Origin: Hyphomicrobiales bacterium
Lineage (GTDB): Bacteria > Pseudomonadota > Alphaproteobacteria > Rhizobiales > Beijerinckiaceae
DNA length: 64,000 bases
Reading direction: 5' to 3'
Assembly: GCA_025351165.1 (NCBI GenBank)
Contig: JANXWK010000003.1
Span: 1-64,000 of the forward strand
Positions within the stretch are counted from its first letter, which is position 1, and each line of letters starts with the position of its first letter. The translations under genes and the position numbers were made by a program. The notes below the pieces were generated by a model, which was not told the DNA's origin, did no database searches, and saw only the letters and a list, made by a program, of their open reading frames with translations. Positions 60,051 to 64,000 of this stretch are shown here, one piece after another.

Positions 60051-61574
60051 ATGACTTTTGAAGAACTGGGCCTTGGTACCCGCGTCACGAGTGCTGTAAC
60101 ATCAGCAGGATATACCACTCCTACTCCCATTCAGGCCGAGGCAATTCCCCTTGTGCTTGCTAAAAGAGATGTGCTTGGCATTGCTCAAACAGGAACAGGT
60201 AAGACTGCGGCTTTTACGTTGCCCATGCTGTCCATCCTTGAAAATGGCCGCGCACGTGCGCGAATGCCCCGTACATTGATTCTAGAACCAACTCGTGAAC
60301 TTGCTATGCAGGTAGAGGAAAAATTCAAGGAGTATGGAGCCAACCAGAAATTAAGCGTTGCCCTTCTTATTGGAGGCGTTTCTTTCGCTGAGCAGGATTT
60401 AAAAATTACACGTGGAGTTGACGTTTTAATCGCAACGCCTGGACGGCTGCTGGATCATTTTGAACGTGGCAAGCTTCTCCTTACAGGTATTGAGGTTTTG
60501 GTGATTGATGAGGCTGATCGTATGCTGGACATGGGGTTTGTTCCAGATATTGAACGTATTGTTAAGCTTACACCTTTTACACGTCAAACCTTGTTTTTTA
60601 CAGCAACTATGCCACCTGAGATTCAGCGTATAACTGAGCAGTTTTTAACAAATCCTGCTATTGTCAAAGTAGATCGTACATCCTCGACGGCAAGCACAAT
60701 TACCCAGCGCCTGGTTGCTTCCTCTACAAAAGATTATGATAAACGCGAAGTTTTACGTAACCTTATCAAAGGTGCTAAAGATCTTAAAAATGGCATTATA
60801 TTCTGTAATCGCAAAATAGATGTTGCCAATCTTCACCGCTCGCTTTCCCGTCATGATTTTTCCGTTGCTTCCCTGCATGGTGACATGGATCAAAGTGCGC
60901 GCATGATGGCACTGGACAATTTTCGTAAAAATAAAATTACTTTACTTGTAGCATCAGACGTTGCTGCGCGTGGCTTGGACATTCCAGATGTAAGTCATGT
61001 TTTTAATTTTGACATTCCGACTCACGCAGAAGACTATGTCCATAGAATTGGACGTACAGGGCGTGCAGGGCGCGAAGGTACAGCATACACAATTGTTGAT
61101 AAATCTGATGTCAAATACCTTGATGCTGTTGAAAAGGTAATTGGTCAACCTATCGAATGGTTAGGACCAAACCTGTCTGAGCTGGCTCTTCAAGGACCTA
61201 GCGAATCTAAATCTTTTAAAGGGGATTTAAATGCTGATGATATTGGTAAAGGAGAGCTTAACAAGCAAAGGCGCCCGCGCAGAAATGCTAGATTGGAAGC
61301 ACGCAAAGAACAAGAATCACATAAAAATCCAGAGCCACGTAAAGAGCACGAAAAATCTCCTCAGCGTGATGCGCCTTTGCTGAAACGAAATACATCTCGC
61401 CACAATCAAATAGAATCTTCTCCGAAACACGAAAAATTGGGCTTTCAGAACAACGAGCCTCAACGTACACGGCATTATCGTCAAAATCAGAATGATGATG
61501 GTCCAGTTATAATTGGCTTTGGTGATCAGCTTCCTGGCTTTTTAGCTAGACCAGTGCCAATTAATAGGAGTTAA
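60051..61574 (+). CDS. rhlE: DEAD-box RNA helicase, RhlE type
   Basis: An ATP-dependent RNA helicase, probably in ribosome assembly or mRNA decay. All motifs are seen in order: Q motif, AQTGTGKT, PTRELA, TPGRLLDH, VIDEADRMLD, FFTATMPPE, RGLDIPD and HRIGRTGRAGR. The core ends near 370; the remaining 135 residues are a charged Lys/Arg/Glu/His-rich tail, common in RhlE, that would bind RNA. Translation may be governed by the hairpin over its ribosome binding site. A strong terminator follows. Confidence 0.92.
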   Translation: MTFEELGLGTRVTSAVTSAGYTTPTPIQAEAIPLVLAKRDVLGIAQTGTGKTAAFTLPMLSILENGRARARMPRTLILEPTRELAMQVEEKFKEYGANQKLSVALLIGGVSFAEQDLKITRGVDVLIATPGRLLDHFERGKLLLTGIEVLVIDEADRMLDMGFVPDIERIVKLTPFTRQTLFFTATMPPEIQRITEQFLTNPAIVKVDRTSSTASTITQRLVASSTKDYDKREVLRNLIKGAKDLKNGIIFCNRKIDVANLHRSLSRHDFSVASLHGDMDQSARMMALDNFRKNKITLLVASDVAARGLDIPDVSHVFNFDIPTHAEDYVHRIGRTGRAGREGTAYTIVDKSDVKYLDAVEKVIGQPIEWLGPNLSELALQGPSESKSFKGDLNADDIGKGELNKQRRPRRNARLEARKEQESHKNPEPRKEHEKSPQRDAPLLKRNTSRHNQIESSPKHEKLGFQNNEPQRTRHYRQNQNDDGPVIIGFGDQLPGFLARPVPINRS

Positions 61575-61576
61575 AT

Positions 61577-61609
61577 AAAAAACCGCTGATAAAATCAGCG
61601 GTTTTTTTA
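61577..61609. terminator. Terminator between rhlE and the cold-shock gene
   Basis: AAAAACCGCTGAT and ATCAGCGGTTTTTTT form a long GC-containing stem with an AAA loop, preceded by an A run and followed by T's, so it can stop both convergent transcripts. Confidence 0.92.
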
Positions 61610-61628
61610 TTTCTAATTCCCGATGGAA

Positions 61629-61850
61629 TTAAGCAGACTGGAGATTACCAGCAGACTGCTTGCCAGAACGCTTATCTGTTTCCAAAGCGTATGAAATTTT
61701 CTGACCTTCATTCAGGCCGCGCATTCCAGCACGTTCAACGGCTGAAACGTGAACAAACACGTCTTTTCCGCCGTTATCTGGCTGAATAAAGCCGTAACCT
61801 TTTTGGTCATTATACCACTTTACAGTGCCGGTTTCTTGCTGATCGCTCAT
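61629..61850 (-). CDS. Cold-shock protein, CspA family
   Basis: A 73-residue OB-fold RNA chaperone. RNP1 (KGYGFIQP) and RNP2 (VFVHVSA) are present, and the N-terminus is GTVKWYNDQ. ATG at 61850 (MSDQQETG) has AAGGA upstream; an earlier start is open but does not fit. The 185-base upstream gap leaves room for the long leader seen in cold-shock genes, but no specific structure is claimed. Confidence 0.95.
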   Translation of the reverse strand: MSDQQETGTVKWYNDQKGYGFIQPDNGGKDVFVHVSAVERAGMRGLNEGQKISYALETDKRSGKQSAGNLQSA

Positions 61851-62035
61851 AGGATGTCCTTTCGAAGACAATGCCAACTTTGGTAAATTACAACTGCGTA
61901 ATCACCATCCAGTCGATATATTGGAGAGGTAAACTGGTTATAGCTTGGCAGTCATAGCAAAGCAGCCCAATGGTCCGGCCAAATGTCGATGATGCACGTT
62001 AAACTATTTAAACTTCATAAGCAAGGATGTAAGAC

Positions 62036-62629
62036 TTAAAACTCTTTTGAAAGCTCAACTTCAATCATTTGTACAACACTCTTATCCAAAGGCGCTGTTA
62101 TTGTGCCAAATGTGCCGACTATTCTTCCATTTTTATCCAAGAGATATTTAAAGAAATTCCATTTTGGAACATCATTGGAATTCTGTCTGGCGGCCCATTT
62201 GTAAAATGGATGAGCAGCCTCACCTTTTACAGCAACTTTACCAGCCATTGGAAAGTCTACACCATACTCCGTAGAACAAAATTTCGCAATTTCATCCGCA
62301 GTTCCTGGTTCCTGTCCACCAAAATCATTACTGGGTACGCCAATAATAACGAAACCTTGATCTTTGTATCGGGTCCACAGGCTTTGCAGATCTTTAAACT
62401 GATTGGCAAAACCGCAAAACGATGCAGTGTTTACAATCATTATGACTTTACCCTGATAATCAGATAATTTGATCTTACCGCCTTTTAAACCATCAAACGT
62501 AAATATCTGCGCTGTTGAGGCGCTAATATTCTTTTGCTGAGCAGATGAAGGTATTACATGCCTTAAAAATCCCGCAAGAGTTGTTAAAGTCAATGTTACA
62601 GCATAAACAACACTTCTTCTGGTAAACAA
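62036..62629 (-). CDS. Glutathione peroxidase family protein, probably exported
   Basis: A thiol peroxidase of 197 residues. The active cysteine is in NTASFCGFANQ; Gln of FGGQEPG and Trp-Asn in KWNFFKYL complete the catalytic site, all intact. An N-terminal 30-residue extension (MFTRRSVVYAVTLTLTTLAG) reads as a signal peptide with two arginines, so export by Sec or Tat is likely. The start is TTG at 62629 with AGGGTG upstream. It is the last gene of clpA - small membrane protein - peroxidase. Confidence 0.85.
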   Translation of the reverse strand: MFTRRSVVYAVTLTLTTLAGFLRHVIPSSAQQKNISASTAQIFTFDGLKGGKIKLSDYQGKVIMIVNTASFCGFANQFKDLQSLWTRYKDQGFVIIGVPSNDFGGQEPGTADEIAKFCSTEYGVDFPMAGKVAVKGEAAHPFYKWAARQNSNDVPKWNFFKYLLDKNGRIVGTFGTITAPLDKSVVQMIEVELSKEF

Positions 62630-62640
62630 ATTAAAACACC

Positions 62641-62832
62641 CTACTTTTTGAGCTTAACTTCCTGCATGAACTGACCAATTGGTTTGCTTACAACGGGTGC
62701 AACTTCTGTGTAAATAAGGTAGCAGACCACCAAAATCACGGGCATTATTATCCAAGAAGCAATTTCTTCGGCCTTTACACGTTTACGCCGACGCTCCCCT
62801 GCCCTGCGAGCAAACCTTGACATAATACCCAT
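62641..62832 (-). CDS. Small basic membrane protein in the clpA operon
   Basis: A 63-residue protein: a strongly basic N-terminus (RFARRAGERRRKRVKAEE), one membrane segment (about 25-45, IASWIIMPVILVVCYLIYTE), and a short periplasmic end VKLKK. It lies 10 bases after clpA and 11 before the peroxidase, so it is probably translated. ATG at 62832 has AGGG upstream; the fourth codon ATG is an alternative. No family is recognised. Confidence 0.6.
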   Translation of the reverse strand: MGIMSRFARRAGERRRKRVKAEEIASWIIMPVILVVCYLIYTEVAPVVSKPIGQFMQEVKLKK

Positions 62833-62842
62833 AACTTAAACC

Positions 62843-64000
62843 CTATTCTACAGATAAACGGGGTTTTGATCCCACTGACCGAGATGTGCCAGAGCCACCT
62901 GGTGCATGCAAGTCTTTTGAAGAATTTTTGACTTTAGATTTACTGCCAGAAGCTTTCTTCTTTGGCTTATTGTCAGCATCCTCAACAACCTGCTCTTTAC
63001 GAGGTAGGATTGGGCCATCTGGGTATACAAATCGTAAATCACGTTTGCCAGTTTCACCCGTCCCCACAACAACACGCACAACACCACCATTTTTAAGTTT
63101 GCCAAAAATAAGTTCATCTGCAAGTGGTGTTTTAATGGCAGTTTGAATAAGTCTTGCCATGGGACGTGCACCCATAACCTCATCGTAACCATTTTCAACA
63201 AGCCAACGTCGCGCTTCGTCAGACAGCTCAATTGTAACATTCCTGTCGGATAATTGTGCTTCTAGCTGCATGATGAACTTGTCAACAACCTGTACAATAA
63301 CCTCAGATGGTAACTGCCCAAATGGAATAATTGCATCAAGACGGTTACGGAATTCTGGTGAAAACAATCTATTGATAGCCTCTGCATCATCACCCTCACG
63401 CTTGATGCGCGTAAAGCCAAAAGAGGCCTTGGCCAGATCAGCAGCGCCCGCATTGGTTGTCATAATCAGAATGACATTCCTGAAATCAACCTTTTTACCA
63501 TTATGGTCAGTTAATTTGCCGTGATCCATAACCTGAAGCAGAATATTGAACAAATCAGGATGTGCTTTTTCAATTTCGTCAAGCAACAGAACACAGTACG
63601 GGTTCTGATCAATGCCATCTGTTAAAAGCCCACCCTGGTCAAAACCAACATATCCAGGAGGCGCTCCAATCAAGCGTGAAATTGTATGGCGCTCCATATA
63701 TTCTGACATGTCAAAGCGCAAAAGCTCTACACCTAGAACTTTGGCAAGCTGCTTGGCAAGTTCAGTTTTACCCACACCTGTAGGACCAGAAAAAATATAG
63801 CTCCCAATTGGTTTTTCTCCATCCCTGAGCCCTGCTCGGGACAGTTTTATAGCAGATGAGAGCTGAGAAATAGCAGCATCCTGTCCATAGACCATGCGCT
63901 TTAAAGTGCTGTCTATGTGTTCCAGAACTTCAATATCATCCTTCGAGATTGTTTTTGGAGGTATGCGTGCCATAGTTGATATGGCGGCTTCAATCTCTTT
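62843..64000 (-). CDS. clpA: ATP-dependent protease ATP-binding subunit ClpA (C-terminal part)
   Basis: The unfoldase that feeds ClpP. The frame is open to the right edge (K-E-I-E-A-A-I-S-T before MARIPPKTISKDD), so the ATG at 63973 is internal and the gene continues outside. Visible is the second AAA+ domain: Walker A GPTGVGKTE, Walker B LLLDEIEKAHP, the pore loop GYVGFDQGG, sensor TTNAG and ARPMARLI near the C-domain. A charged tail (KPKKKASGSKSKVKNSSKD) extends beyond the usual end. The N-domain, and any clpS, lie off the window. Confidence 0.95.
   Translation of the reverse strand, partial: KEIEAAISTMARIPPKTISKDDIEVLEHIDSTLKRMVYGQDAAISQLSSAIKLSRAGLRDGEKPIGSYIFSGPTGVGKTELAKQLAKVLGVELLRFDMSEYMERHTISRLIGAPPGYVGFDQGGLLTDGIDQNPYCVLLLDEIEKAHPDLFNILLQVMDHGKLTDHNGKKVDFRNVILIMTTNAGAADLAKASFGFTRIKREGDDAEAINRLFSPEFRNRLDAIIPFGQLPSEVIVQVVDKFIMQLEAQLSDRNVTIELSDEARRWLVENGYDEVMGARPMARLIQTAIKTPLADELIFGKLKNGGVVRVVVGTGETGKRDLRFVYPDGPILPRKEQVVEDADNKPKKKASGSKSKVKNSSKDLHAPGGSGTSRSVGSKPRLSVE

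Overview
The window is chromosomal DNA from a free-living-type alphaproteobacterium with rather AT-rich DNA (about 40% GC by eye, not computed). Several signs point to the Hyphomicrobiales (Rhizobiales) or a close relative: ppk-ppx, rnd and aspS lie near each other, there is an ExoR-like Sel1 protein, the IlvD is of the type that reads PSRHVTEG near its start, and an lptF-lptG-lptD-surA-rsmA row faces gmk-mltG-tatCBA. LPS transport genes and many signal peptides show a Gram-negative envelope. Genes are tightly packed, with ATGA, GTGA and TAATG overlaps and overlapping convergent 3' ends.

Layout. 1-2200 is accessory: the tail of an unidentified gene, dinD, and a Sel1-repeat gene broken by one nonsense codon. 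2.2-14 kb holds aspS, a paired inactive/active M16 peptidase operon, rnd, a chemotaxis receptor, and ppk-ppx. 14-20 kb holds ilvD overlapping an exoR-like gene, a small PepSY-like secreted protein, sseA and pepA. 19.9-26.6 kb is an outer-membrane biogenesis operon (lptF, lptG, lptD, surA, rsmA) lacking the usual pdxA. It converges on the tatABC-mltG-gmk operon (26.6-30.5 kb, minus strand). An O-antigen ligase-like protein, glmS, a succinate-semialdehyde dehydrogenase and an 841-residue RTX/repeat protein follow.

37.9-52.8 kb is the transcription/translation core on the minus strand: tRNA-Trp, secE, nusG, rplK, rplA, then rplJ, rplL, rpoB, rpoC. It is split between rplA and rplJ by a polysaccharide deacetylase and an orphan membrane sensor-like protein. 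A strong hairpin lies between rplL and rpoB, and rpoC ends at a clear terminator instead of running into rpsL.

52.8-64 kb holds a small hypothetical gene, tRNA-Tyr, an RMD1/DUF155 protein, an overlapping pair of poorly known genes (glycine-rich-domain-like plus a TIGR04222-like membrane protein with a Gly/Cys tail), miaA and serB diverging from 14 bp, a DegP-type protease, a small membrane protein, a RhlE-type helicase behind a hairpin that covers its ribosome binding site, a cold-shock protein, and the operon clpA - 63-residue membrane protein - periplasmic glutathione peroxidase. clpA runs off the right edge.

Most of the window is housekeeping. The parts least explained by known biology are the TIGR04222-like pair, the insertion in the ribosomal/RNA polymerase cluster, the RTX repeat protein, and several dyads in intergenic DNA. 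All assignments are by reading the sequence; no database search was run.
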